A DNA stretch of 13,909 nt from Fibrobacterota bacterium (GTDB lineage: Bacteria; Fibrobacterota; Chitinivibrionia; Chitinivibrionales; JANQEN01). The stretch covers positions 1 through 13,909 of the forward strand of contig JAUXBV010000023.1 in NCBI GenBank assembly GCA_030619215.1, given 5' to 3'. The translations under genes were made by a program, and so were the position numbers. Below are positions 1 through 7,321 of the stretch, piece after piece. The notes below the pieces were generated by a model, which was not told the origin of the DNA, searched no databases, and saw only the letters and a program-made list of their open reading frames with translations. Position 1 is the stretch's first letter; each line of letters begins with the position of its first letter.

Positions 1-34
1 ATTGAAGTAAGACAAAAATTTTAAGGAGTTGATG

Positions 35-1153
35 ATGCTCAAAGTAGGATTCGTTGGCTGGCGCGGCATGGTTGGGTCCGTCCTGATGGAGCGCATGCTT
101 CAGGAAAATGATTTTAAAGGATATGAACCCCTGTTCTTTTCAACATCCCAGGTTGGACAAAAAGGGCCTGATATTGGTCAGGAAATTCCTCTGTTGGAAG
201 ACGCGAATAACATTGAAAAACTCAGCGCCATGGATGTAATTGTCGCCTGTCAGGGTGGTGATTACACGAAAGGCGTCTATTATAATTTACGCAGTAATGG
301 GTGGCAGGGATACTGGGTTGACGCTTCTTCTGCTTTGCGAACAGAAAAGGATAGCATTATTACACTTGACCCGGTCAACCGCTCTGTTATTGATAATGGC
401 CTCTCTACAGGTATCAAAAATTACATAGGTGGTAACTGCACTGTCTCGCTCATGCTCATGGCCCTTGCAGGCCTTTTTGAAAATGATCTCATTGAGTGGA
501 TGACCTCAATGACCTATCAGGCTGCATCCGGTGCCGGGGCAAAACATATGCGTGAGCTGGTTTCCCAGATGCAGATTATAGGTGCTGCTTCAAAAAAGCT
601 GCTGGACAACCCTGCTTCCGCTATTCTGGATATTGACCGGGCCGTAACAAACTGCCTGCGCAGCAGTGTGCCAATTGACAACTTCGGCGCACCGCTTGCT
701 GCCAGCCTTATCCCATGGATCGACCGTCCAATGGAGAACGGCCAGACCCGTGAGGAGTGGAAAGGATACGCTGAAACAAACAAGATTCTGGGAAGGGAAG
801 ACAATCCCATTCCCATTGACGGTGTGTGTGTCAGAATCGGTGCCATGAGATGTCACAGCCAGGCCTTTACTATCAAGCTGAAAAAAAACGTGCCTTTAAA
901 TGAAATCGAGGCTGTAATTGCGTCCGCGAATGAATGGGTGAAAGTAATACCAAATACAAAAGAAGAGACCCTTACTGAATTGACGCCGGCAAAAGTCTCG
1001 GGAACCCTTTCGGTGCCAATCGGCAGAATCAGAAAATTGAATATCGGACCGGATTATCTTACTGCCTTTTCCGTGGGTGATCAGTTACTTTGGGGAGCAG
1101 CAGAACCTCTGAGAAGAATATTGAATATTATATTGAAGCACCTAAGTTCTTAA
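35..1153 (+). CDS. asd: Aspartate-semialdehyde dehydrogenase, E. coli-like type
   Basis: Asd makes L-aspartate-4-semialdehyde by NADPH-dependent reductive dephosphorylation of aspartyl phosphate, the branch-point step towards lysine/diaminopimelate, threonine and methionine, in the cytoplasm. The protein opens with the dinucleotide-binding segment [12 protein letters not shown]. It carries the catalytic cysteine in [13 protein letters not shown] and the substrate-binding block [14 protein letters not shown], and ends in [15 protein letters not shown]; all are hallmarks of the E. coli-type branch. Two adjacent ATG codons exist, at 32 and 35. The second is preferred because AAGGAG at 23-28 then lies 6 bases upstream, and because it puts the catalytic cysteine at residue 135, as in E. 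coli Asd. The length of 372 residues is close to the usual size of about 367. What lies upstream is outside the window. The gene converges on the kinase gene. Identification is very secure. Confidence 0.97.
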   Translation: MLKVGFVGWRGMVGSVLMERMLQENDFKGYEPLFFSTSQVGQKGPDIGQEIPLLEDANNIEKLSAMDVIVACQGGDYTKGVYYNLRSNGWQGYWVDASSALRTEKDSIITLDPVNRSVIDNGLSTGIKNYIGGNCTVSLMLMALAGLFENDLIEWMTSMTYQAASGAGAKHMRELVSQMQIIGAASKKLLDNPASAILDIDRAVTNCLRSSVPIDNFGAPLAASLIPWIDRPMENGQTREEWKGYAETNKILGREDNPIPIDGVCVRIGAMRCHSQAFTIKLKKNVPLNEIEAVIASANEWVKVIPNTKEETLTELTPAKVSGTLSVPIGRIRKLNIGPDYLTAFSVGDQLLWGAAEPLRRILNIILKHLSS

Positions 1154-1167
1154 TTATCAAAAGAAGA

Positions 1168-1304
1168 ATAGAACGCGGATGGCGCTGATTAGGCGAATTT
1201 TCACGGATTTTGAAATTTTTATCTATTCTTTTTCCGCAATTCAATTTTTATATCTTTTTCTTTATCCGTGTTAATCCGTTGCATCCGTGTCATCCGTGTT
1301 CTAT
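1168..1304. repeat. Imperfect inverted repeat of the ACGGATGACACGGAT type
   Basis: The left arm (about 1168-1210) and the reverse complement of the right arm (about 1261-1304) both begin ATAGAAC, continue as RCGGATGRCRC, and later share CACGGAT. The arms are about 43 bases long and imperfect. They are separated by about 50 bases that hold two T-rich direct copies resembling TCAATTTTTAT. Units such as ATCCGTGT and ATCCGTTG recur inside the right arm. Repeats with this wording are common as dispersed intergenic elements in environmental bacterial genomes. Here the element fills the gap between convergent asd and the kinase gene, and its last bases supply the kinase stop codon (TAG at 1301-1303 on the minus strand). 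The transcript could fold into a long hairpin and act as a two-way terminator; that is inference. Confidence 0.7.
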
Positions 1305-2605
1305 CCCATCTCTACTATCTTCTTATTCAGCTCAATAAACCTCTTTGACAAATCAGCAATCATATTGCCCACCCATGGGCTCAGCTTTTCAAGCTCTTTG
1401 TCAACGGACTCCTTATCCATAATTCGAATTATTGTAGGCTCTATAGCTTTTACCGTGGCTGTACGCGGCTGTTTTGTAAAAACCGCAAGTTCGCCAACGA
1501 TCTCCCCTTTCCCAAGCTCGGCAAGAACCTTTTTTTTGCCTTCGCCCATTTTGGACACTTCTACCTTGCCGGAAATAATTTTAAACGAATAGTCTCCGCT
1601 CTCACCCTCTCTCACTATTATTTCCCCAGCTTGACAGGTCCGGGAGGAAAATGCCTGGCCGGAATTATAGAAATCATCCAGGTCTTCCAATACATCTTTA
1701 AAACTGTGGTACCGTATTGACAGATCCTTCTCCAGCATATTCCGGCAGATCATTGAAAGTCTTAACGGTATGTCACTGTTAACCTCATGAGCCGGTTTTG
1801 GATTATGATCGCGGATCTGCTTCATAATTTCTCTTGTTTCATACTTTATGGAAAAGGGGTGCTTTCCAGTCAACATACAATAGAGAATAATACCCGCGGA
1901 AAAAATATCCGACTGGGGAGTTAACAGGTCTCTGGGATGATTTGTTTGTTCAGGAGACATATAATGCGGGGTGCCGAGGATTACATTTCTTTCCTCTTTT
2001 TCAAAATCGGTCAGCTTAATGTTATCCAAATGCTGATCAAAATATTCATAGTACGGCTTTGGATCATAAAGCCGTGCATTTCCCCAGTCCATGATCATCA
2101 CTTCGCCATACTTGCCCACCATGATATTCTCAGGCTTGATATCAAGATGAATGACGCCCTTATCATGCACGTAAGCAATTGTCTCGCATATTTTTCTGAA
2201 AATATCAAGAAATTGATTCAGGGAAACACCGTGTTCATCCTTACCCTTTGCCCGATAATCAAATAAACTTAAAAGGCGAATTCCCTCAATTAATTTCATA
2301 CTGTAACAGATTTCATACTCCTTTGTAAAAAACGTATCGTAAATAGGAACAACACCAGGGTGGTCTAAGAAGCTAATCAACTTTACTTCCGTAAGAAACG
2401 CGTTGAGGAGGTGAATATTATCCCTCTTATCTTTTTTTAACTCTTTTACAGCAACGATACGATTTAGAAATTTATCAAAAGAGCTTGAAACAATAGCAAG
2501 CCCGCCTTCGCCTATTGGATTTAACTTATGATAGCGTTTCTTCACTTTAAGAAACTTTAAAAGCTTATCATACTCCGCTTTCATCTTTCTATCAAAGGAA
2601 GCCAT
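1301..2605 (-). CDS. Ser/Thr protein kinase fused to a C-terminal cyclic-nucleotide-binding domain
   Basis: This is a Hanks-type kinase of 434 residues with no membrane segment, so probably cytoplasmic. Visible kinase motifs are the glycine loop IGEGGLAIV (31-39), the ATP lysine in VAVK (Lys54), the helix-C glutamate (Glu73), the catalytic loop HLDIKPEN (153-160), the metal-binding DWG (173-175, in place of DFG), GTPHYMSPEQ (211-220) and the structural aspartate in QSDIF (233). The catalytic aspartate is preceded by Leu rather than Arg, so it is a non-RD kinase. Residues about 325-400 form a cNMP-binding domain with the phosphate-binding cassette GEIVGELAVF...PRTATV (367-385), in which the ribose glutamate (372) and phosphate arginine (381) are kept. 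The layout recalls eukaryotic PKG with the order of domains reversed. Activation by cAMP or cGMP is inferred. The ATG is chosen because GGAGA (2613-2617) lies 7 bases upstream. It is divergent from the large barrel gene. Confidence 0.9.
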   Translation of the reverse strand: MASFDRKMKAEYDKLLKFLKVKKRYHKLNPIGEGGLAIVSSSFDKFLNRIVAVKELKKDKRDNIHLLNAFLTEVKLISFLDHPGVVPIYDTFFTKEYEICYSMKLIEGIRLLSLFDYRAKGKDEHGVSLNQFLDIFRKICETIAYVHDKGVIHLDIKPENIMVGKYGEVMIMDWGNARLYDPKPYYEYFDQHLDNIKLTDFEKEERNVILGTPHYMSPEQTNHPRDLLTPQSDIFSAGIILYCMLTGKHPFSIKYETREIMKQIRDHNPKPAHEVNSDIPLRLSMICRNMLEKDLSIRYHSFKDVLEDLDDFYNSGQAFSSRTCQAGEIIVREGESGDYSFKIISGKVEVSKMGEGKKKVLAELGKGEIVGELAVFTKQPRTATVKAIEPTIIRIMDKESVDKELEKLSPWVGNMIADLSKRFIELNKKIVEMG

Positions 2606-2652
2606 ATCAAAATCTCCGGGTTATGTTATACTAATAAAAATGGCGTTACTAT

Positions 2653-2682
2653 ATTATAAAAAGCAAACAACCTGTATGTCTA
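2653..2682 (-). promoter_or_regulatory. Candidate sigma-70 promoter of the kinase gene
   Basis: On the minus strand TAGACA (2677-2682) is followed after 18 bases by TATAAT (2653-2658). This fits a -35/-10 pair, with transcription starting near 2646 and a leader of about 40 bases before the kinase ATG. The region is AT-rich, so chance matches are possible. Confidence 0.4.
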
Positions 2683-2865
2683 TGATAAATAAAATATTGT
2701 AAATAACTGTGTTGTATTTAAATATTTTCCGGGTTTATCCCGAATATTAATATAGCTGTTAATAAGTATAATAATTTTACATGGTAATATGATGTAATAT
2801 CCTGTATTTTAAAAATGGTATTCCCTATAATAAAATGTTCTATTATCCTAAGTATAAGATAATAT

Positions 2866-2887
2866 TGAGTCTCTTTTAAGAGACTCA
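2866..2887. repeat. 22-bp dyad just upstream of the large barrel gene
   Basis: TGAGTCTCTT (2866-2875) and AAGAGACTCA (2878-2887) are perfect inverted arms of 10 bases separated by TT. The element ends 26 bases before the ATG at 2914. It is not followed by a T run, so a terminator is unlikely. It could be an operator for a dimeric regulator or a leader hairpin shielding a start that lacks a Shine-Dalgarno site. Confidence 0.6.
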
Positions 2888-2913
2888 CTATTATAAATTG
2901 ATGCCCATCTTAA

Positions 2914-5900
2914 ATGGTAATTAAGAAAAATATTATTAAAAACGCTGTAACTGTTATTCTATGCGCATACTACTCATTACTTGCTCTTTCCATTGACACT
3001 ACTATAGTTGGAGACGGCACTCCCGGCCCATATCCTCTTGGCAGATATTTTGTTGACACTTCATCAATTTCCGTTTCGTTTGTCGATAGTGCGCTGGGTA
3101 ATGTTCCTCCATTTGTCTATGTAGAAAAAGTCAACGGCCTGCTTTTTTCCGAGATCCTGGATAGCGGAGTAATACTTAAATTACATTACACCACGAATTT
3201 TTATGGTTTACAAAAGACATACTCTCTCTATGAAAGACATATTATCGATTTAAGCGACACAACACGGAAACATAAGAAATTCGATCCGGCGTACAGGCCT
3301 TCCTTTGCCGATGAAAACATTAACATTTCAGGATTTAAAAGTATCGGCGTCTCCTTTGGAAGCCAGGGGCAGTTGAATATGGAACAGGCGCTTGAGGTAC
3401 GTATATTCGGTAAAATCAATGAAAACACCGAGCTGTCTGCCAACCTCTCAGACCAGACCACCTCTCTGGAAGGCGACACCCGCGAAATAGGCGAGATTGA
3501 CAGAATGTATGTTGCACTGAAAAACCCAAAATACACTATTGTTGCAGGAGACCAGTTTGTGCAGATGCCCACGGGAGGATTGATTGACGGGTTTAAAAAA
3601 ATAAAGGGGCTTTCTGCGGCATTTACCGGGGAACAGTTTCAGGCTTCTGCATACGGCGCTATCTCCGGTGGAAAATATACCGTTCAGACAATAAAAGGGC
3701 AACTCGGCTTTCAGGGGCCGTACTACCTTACCGGGCAAGGCGAGGCAGATATAATAAATCCGATCAGAGGTACCATTAAAGTTATTGTTGATGGTAACAA
3801 ACTCAAGGAAGGCGAGGACAGAGATTTTATTGTTGATTATGATATCGGCACCATCAGCTTCATGCCTACGTTTCCTATCGATGACAACAGTATTATTCAA
3901 GTGTACTACGAATACAAATCATTTGATTACCAAAGGGCTTTCCTCGGTACGGATATCGGTGTTATTACCCCGGATTCAACATTGTCTGTTAAAGGTGTTG
4001 TGTGGTATGAGACTGATAATATGAATCACCCTATTGACCTTGATTTGGACGATGTAACCATTAACAGCCTTAAGCAATCAGGTGATGAAACACCGCTGGT
4101 GCCCAATGGACGCAGAATTCACCCAAACGATGTGTCAACCAAAGATGCTGTTTACAGATTGTATAAAATCATGCATGATACAACATCCGGCGACTCCTTT
4201 TATGTCTATACTCCTTATAACAGCGCGAATCCGCTGGACAATAAAGACTTTTATCAAGTCTGGTTTGAACAGGTTCCATATGGCAGCGGTGATTATATCC
4301 GGTTTACGGACACTACTGACTCGTTGATAATTGCATCTATTGACTCAACACAATTACTATTAATAAACCAGACGCTAAACAAATCCGATCCCCGTGGACC
4401 TGCGCACTACTATGTCGGCCCGGGCAAAGGCAACTACACCTCGCTGTCTCCCGCTCCAGCACCACGAAGAACGGTAAAGGGAGAGGTAACAGCCTTCTAT
4501 AAACCGCGGGATTGGCTTTCACTCTCTACAAATATCGCTGGTGAGGAAGAGGACAAAAACCTGTTTTCAAATAAGGATGACAAAGATAATACCGCCTCTG
4601 CATCACAATCAACCTTCCAGGTCGGCCGAAAAGTATTTGATGAAAAGTGCGTGTGGTTAAGCGGAATGCATAGCTTTTCCTCCAGGAGATTTTCACGCGA
4701 AGTACTCACACAATATGAACGCAGGGGAACCTGGGACAGGGAGCACTCTTCAGTCCTGGGTAATGAAATACACGCCTGGCAAGTAACATCCGGCTCAACC
4801 ATCATACCAAAGGTTTCAGCCGATATTTCATACGGCCAATATATCAGTAATAAGGATATCCTTACCCAGCGTATTGGATACAGCACACTGCTTGCACCAT
4901 GGAAACACCTGAGCATTGACTATTCCGGTATGTTTCTCAACCATTTAGACTCATCGGATACAGAAAAGCTGTTAAGGGACACGGTAACCGCTATTTTCGA
5001 TTATAAGCACCTGAATTACAGTTTCCGTTTTGATGATGAATGGCAAAAACATGCATCAGAGGCAAATAGGGGAAAGATCGGAGGCGGACTGGATATCCTG
5101 GTTAAACCTATCTCCCTCACTGAATCAGTATACTATTCACAGGAAAGGAAAGGCGGCCGAAGTATTTTTCTCCCTTTAGAGTCTGAATCAAAAGATACGG
5201 GATCTATATTCCTGTGGAAACAGGGTATAGCTCTCTCCCCTACCTCAACATGGAAATTCTCCGGCTCAAGCTCATACCACCTACAAAAAAGAGAGTATAG
5301 CGACAAATCAGAAGGAAAACAATCAATACTGCTGATCTCAGTATCAAACGATATCGCTTCTGTTAAGACCGGCTTCAGCACACATCAGGACTATAGGTTA
5401 AGCTCGGAAAGAGCATCTATGTATGTGCAGGTCCCCATTTATCTCGGAGAGGGACGGGGTACACACAGCTATGACAGCACCCTGAACGAATACGTACCTG
5501 ACCGGCTCGGTGATTATATAATACAGGAACGGGAAGTATTCAATTCTGCAGGCACTGAAAATATTCGCAAATCAACTTTTCAGGGGAGCTGGTTTTTCAA
5601 ACCACACAGCAAAAAGATAAAAGGCATTCTGGCTGATATCAGCTGGAACGGCTCATTTATGATTGACGAGCACATCAGGCTCGACTCCGCCTTAGTTGCA
5701 AAAGATGAATTCCCTAAAAGTACGTGGGTTCCAGGTTACTCTTCTCTTGCAGGGAAAAATGATACCCTGATAACTTTTTCAGACATCTTTTATCGTCAGG
5801 ATATGGACTGGCGGCCTAAATTCACAGAAGGATTGCATGGGAACTTCAATATCAGGCCGTTTCTAAGAAAAATCAGAAACCATGATGAAAACGGCGTCGA

Positions 5901-6402
5901 GGTCGGCACCTATCTTGACAAAAGATGGACAAAATGGAAGCTCAAAGGTGAGGGGCGGATTCACACGCTCAACCGCAGCGATAAGTGGGGCCTTTACACC
6001 ACTGAAATGAAAGACCGTTTTTTCGGGGCAGAACAAAGGTACTACTTTGTTCCCGCCTTTTCTATCTTCGCAAATGAAAATATCGGTAACGCTGAAAGGG
6101 CCGAGAAGGAATCAACCTCCGGGCCCTATTTCAGACTACAACCCGGGCTGAGCCTCAGACTTATCGGAAAAGGCTGGGCTGAACTGTCGTATACATGGTC
6201 ACAGGTTAATATCGATGGTGAGATAGAATACCCCATGGCGCAGGGATTTGCAACCGGCACCTCCCATGTTATCGATTTTATGATTGATATAAATGCAGGT
6301 GATCATTTTACCATAAGCGGTAACTACAGGGGAGACTATAACGAAGGCCATTATAAAAAGTGGCTGCATGTGGTGTCTATGGAAGTTAAGGCGTTTTTGT
6401 AA
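2914..6402 (+). CDS. Large predicted outer-membrane beta-barrel protein (FCB-type family, function unknown)
   Basis: The protein has 1162 residues. Residues 1-26 look like a Sec signal peptide (basic VIKKNIIKN, hydrophobic core, possible cleavage after LALS). Residues about 150-335 hold a recognisable module: GSQGQLNMEQALEVRIFGKI, NLSDQTTSLEG, EIGEIDRMYVAL (191-202), the block GFQGPYYLTG (265-274), then VDGNKLKEGEDRDF and DYDIGTISF (292-316). This pattern is shared by large uncharacterised FCB surface proteins and faintly resembles segments of the T9SS protein SprA, which is usually about twice as long. The rest is rich in alternating hydrophobic/polar, aromatic-rich strands and ends in a strand-like VVSMEVKAFL, as expected for a barrel inserted by BamA. 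The ATG is the first possible start because an in-frame TAA immediately precedes it; no Shine-Dalgarno site is visible. The substrate or partner is unknown. A role in secretion or surface assembly is only a guess. Confidence 0.75.
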   Translation: MVIKKNIIKNAVTVILCAYYSLLALSIDTTIVGDGTPGPYPLGRYFVDTSSISVSFVDSALGNVPPFVYVEKVNGLLFSEILDSGVILKLHYTTNFYGLQKTYSLYERHIIDLSDTTRKHKKFDPAYRPSFADENINISGFKSIGVSFGSQGQLNMEQALEVRIFGKINENTELSANLSDQTTSLEGDTREIGEIDRMYVALKNPKYTIVAGDQFVQMPTGGLIDGFKKIKGLSAAFTGEQFQASAYGAISGGKYTVQTIKGQLGFQGPYYLTGQGEADIINPIRGTIKVIVDGNKLKEGEDRDFIVDYDIGTISFMPTFPIDDNSIIQVYYEYKSFDYQRAFLGTDIGVITPDSTLSVKGVVWYETDNMNHPIDLDLDDVTINSLKQSGDETPLVPNGRRIHPNDVSTKDAVYRLYKIMHDTTSGDSFYVYTPYNSANPLDNKDFYQVWFEQVPYGSGDYIRFTDTTDSLIIASIDSTQLLLINQTLNKSDPRGPAHYYVGPGKGNYTSLSPAPAPRRTVKGEVTAFYKPRDWLSLSTNIAGEEEDKNLFSNKDDKDNTASASQSTFQVGRKVFDEKCVWLSGMHSFSSRRFSREVLTQYERRGTWDREHSSVLGNEIHAWQVTSGSTIIPKVSADISYGQYISNKDILTQRIGYSTLLAPWKHLSIDYSGMFLNHLDSSDTEKLLRDTVTAIFDYKHLNYSFRFDDEWQKHASEANRGKIGGGLDILVKPISLTESVYYSQERKGGRSIFLPLESESKDTGSIFLWKQGIALSPTSTWKFSGSSSYHLQKREYSDKSEGKQSILLISVSNDIASVKTGFSTHQDYRLSSERASMYVQVPIYLGEGRGTHSYDSTLNEYVPDRLGDYIIQEREVFNSAGTENIRKSTFQGSWFFKPHSKKIKGILADISWNGSFMIDEHIRLDSALVAKDEFPKSTWVPGYSSLAGKNDTLITFSDIFYRQDMDWRPKFTEGLHGNFNIRPFLRKIRNHDENGVEVGTYLDKRWTKWKLKGEGRIHTLNRSDKWGLYTTEMKDRFFGAEQRYYFVPAFSIFANENIGNAERAEKESTSGPYFRLQPGLSLRLIGKGWAELSYTWSQVNIDGEIEYPMAQGFATGTSHVIDFMIDINAGDHFTISGNYRGDYNEGHYKKWLHVVSMEVKAFL

Positions 6403-6425
6403 GGTAAAAACAAAAAAAACTATCT

Positions 6426-6920
6426 TTGACATTAAAAAAACGCTTTCCTCTTATAACTTATTGTCTATGGCATACATCAGTTTTAAAAGAATTTTCCCAT
6501 CATATACACGCAGTAGATTTTATTCTTATTGAGGTGGATAAAGAAACTGTTTCTTCTATCTTTTATTTTATTAAAGAATCAAATAAAAACATCTTTAAGA
6601 AACCTTCAAAAGAAATTATTGAAGACATTGTACTAACAACAAAAGATACCATCATTATAAAACCTCTGATTAGCGAAGCCCCTCTGAGCATTTTAGGCGA
6701 TATTTCAGTACCATCTTTAGAGAAAATTCTGGTTGATTTATTTGCAGATAAGGAAATCTTCTATTTCCTTCAGGGAAATGAATTGTTGAATATTTTTAAA
6801 AACGCAATGGAAAAATATACGGTAAATACTGATAAACTGCTACGATATGCAAAAAGACGAAATAAAAATAAAGAAATACGAGAAATATTAAACCAAATAA
6901 ACGGCAAATTTAATGAATAG
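6426..6920 (+). CDS. AbiEi-like (DUF6577-type) protein, probably missing its N-terminal domain
   Basis: The reading frame gives 164 residues, starting at best from a TTG at 6426, with an in-frame stop at 6405-6407. The part LCLW-like YCLWHTSVLKEF, the core APLSILGDISVPSLEKILVD and the ending LLRYAKRRNKNKEI resemble, from memory, the C-terminal two thirds of AbiEi-like proteins of the DUF6577 group. Full-length members begin with a winged-helix domain of roughly 80-90 residues. That domain is absent, and there is no room for it because the barrel gene ends at 6402. In type IV AbiE systems this protein is the antitoxin and transcriptional repressor of a nucleotidyltransferase toxin. The frame is visibly more AT-rich than its neighbours and has no ATG or clear ribosome binding site. 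It is probably a broken gene acquired by transfer; a shortened functional protein cannot be excluded. Confidence 0.5.
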   Translation: MTLKKRFPLITYCLWHTSVLKEFSHHIHAVDFILIEVDKETVSSIFYFIKESNKNIFKKPSKEIIEDIVLTTKDTIIIKPLISEAPLSILGDISVPSLEKILVDLFADKEIFYFLQGNELLNIFKNAMEKYTVNTDKLLRYAKRRNKNKEIREILNQINGKFNE

Positions 6921-6936
6921 TGCCGGTAATTAGATT

Positions 6937-7164
6937 ATGATTTCAAAAGAAATATTTAATCTTGATTGGATAAATCAGATCTCGGCTAAAAATCTAAACG
7001 ATAAAGAAATAATACGCTTCAAAGAACCAATGCAGGTTAAAGATTGGATTATTAAAAATCCTTTACATACAAAACTGAATAAATTAAAAAAGTCTAATCC
7101 AGAAGCGTTTTTTTACTGGTATCAAGTCTATTTGCTTGAAAGAAAGATTATCTCCAATGGTTAA
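6937..7164 (+). CDS. Short fragment resembling an AbiEii-type toxin, probable remnant
   Basis: This frame encodes 75 residues and starts 16 bases after the AbiEi-like frame. The first residues, MISKEIFNLDWINQIS, resemble the beginning of AbiEii/AbiGii-type nucleotidyltransferases, which typically run to about 250-300 residues. The nucleotidyltransferase core (a GGTSL-like motif with following acidic residues) is absent. The remainder, ending SNPEAFFYWYQVYLLERKI, could be the extreme C-terminus of the same protein, which would mean an internal deletion that kept the frame. The position behind an antitoxin-like frame fits the usual antitoxin-toxin gene order. No good ribosome binding site is seen (GCCGGT lies upstream). 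The identification rests on resemblance recalled from the family and on context, so it is tentative. As it stands it cannot be an active nucleotidyltransferase. Confidence 0.4.
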   Translation: MISKEIFNLDWINQISAKNLNDKEIIRFKEPMQVKDWIIKNPLHTKLNKLKKSNPEAFFYWYQVYLLERKIISNG

Positions 7165-7260
7165 TAAATGAGTAATTTAATAAATAGTGAAAATAATACG
7201 CAAATAAAATAAGACAGAAAAGCATTTGTATATTACTTCAAAACTTCAGTATATCAGTTT

Positions 7261-7296
7261 AAATAAAAATGGGGATTGAACATCGTGCTCAATCCC
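7261..7296 (-). terminator. Intrinsic terminator of the T9SS-cargo gene
   Basis: Read on the minus strand, GGGATTGA (7289-7296) pairs with TCAATCCC (7272-7279) around a 9-base loop and is followed by CATTTTTATTT. It lies 25 bases beyond the stop codon of the gene at 7322-8326. Confidence 0.7.
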
Positions 7297-7321
7297 TTTG
7301 AATTAAAACCAAAATTAAAAG

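Larger units (their letters stand above)
2606..2913. other. AT-rich divergent intergenic region
   Basis: These 308 bases separate the kinase (-) from the outer-membrane protein gene (+), and no convincing gene is seen in them. They hold a possible kinase promoter (2653-2682), a weak bulged dyad (AATATT/CGGG against CCCG/AATATT, about 2722-2747) and a clean 22-bp dyad at 2866-2887. A seven-codon out-of-frame mini-ORF begins at ATG 2901 and overlaps the start of the barrel gene, ending at 2924. No tRNA or riboswitch-like structure was recognised. Confidence 0.6.

Noticed and set aside
29..34. Earlier starts of asd at TTG 29 or ATG 32
   Set aside because: They overlap or crowd the AAGGAG site; ATG 35 gives proper spacing and the E. 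coli residue numbering.
517..846. Open frames on the minus strand inside asd
   Set aside because: They are shadows of a strongly conserved coding frame and show no protein-like motifs.
2722..2747. Bulged hairpin AATATT-CGGG / CCCG-AATATT
   Set aside because: The stem is interrupted by a three-base bulge and there is no T run or conserved context; too weak to list as a site.
6426..6457. TTGACA with TATAAC as a promoter for the AbiE-like frames
   Set aside because: The spacer is 19-20 bases and the elements lie inside the conserved part of the frame; probably chance in AT-rich DNA.
7168..7212. 14-codon ORF after the toxin-like fragment
   Set aside because: It is very short, Asn-rich, lies in AT-rich sequence and has no ribosome site.
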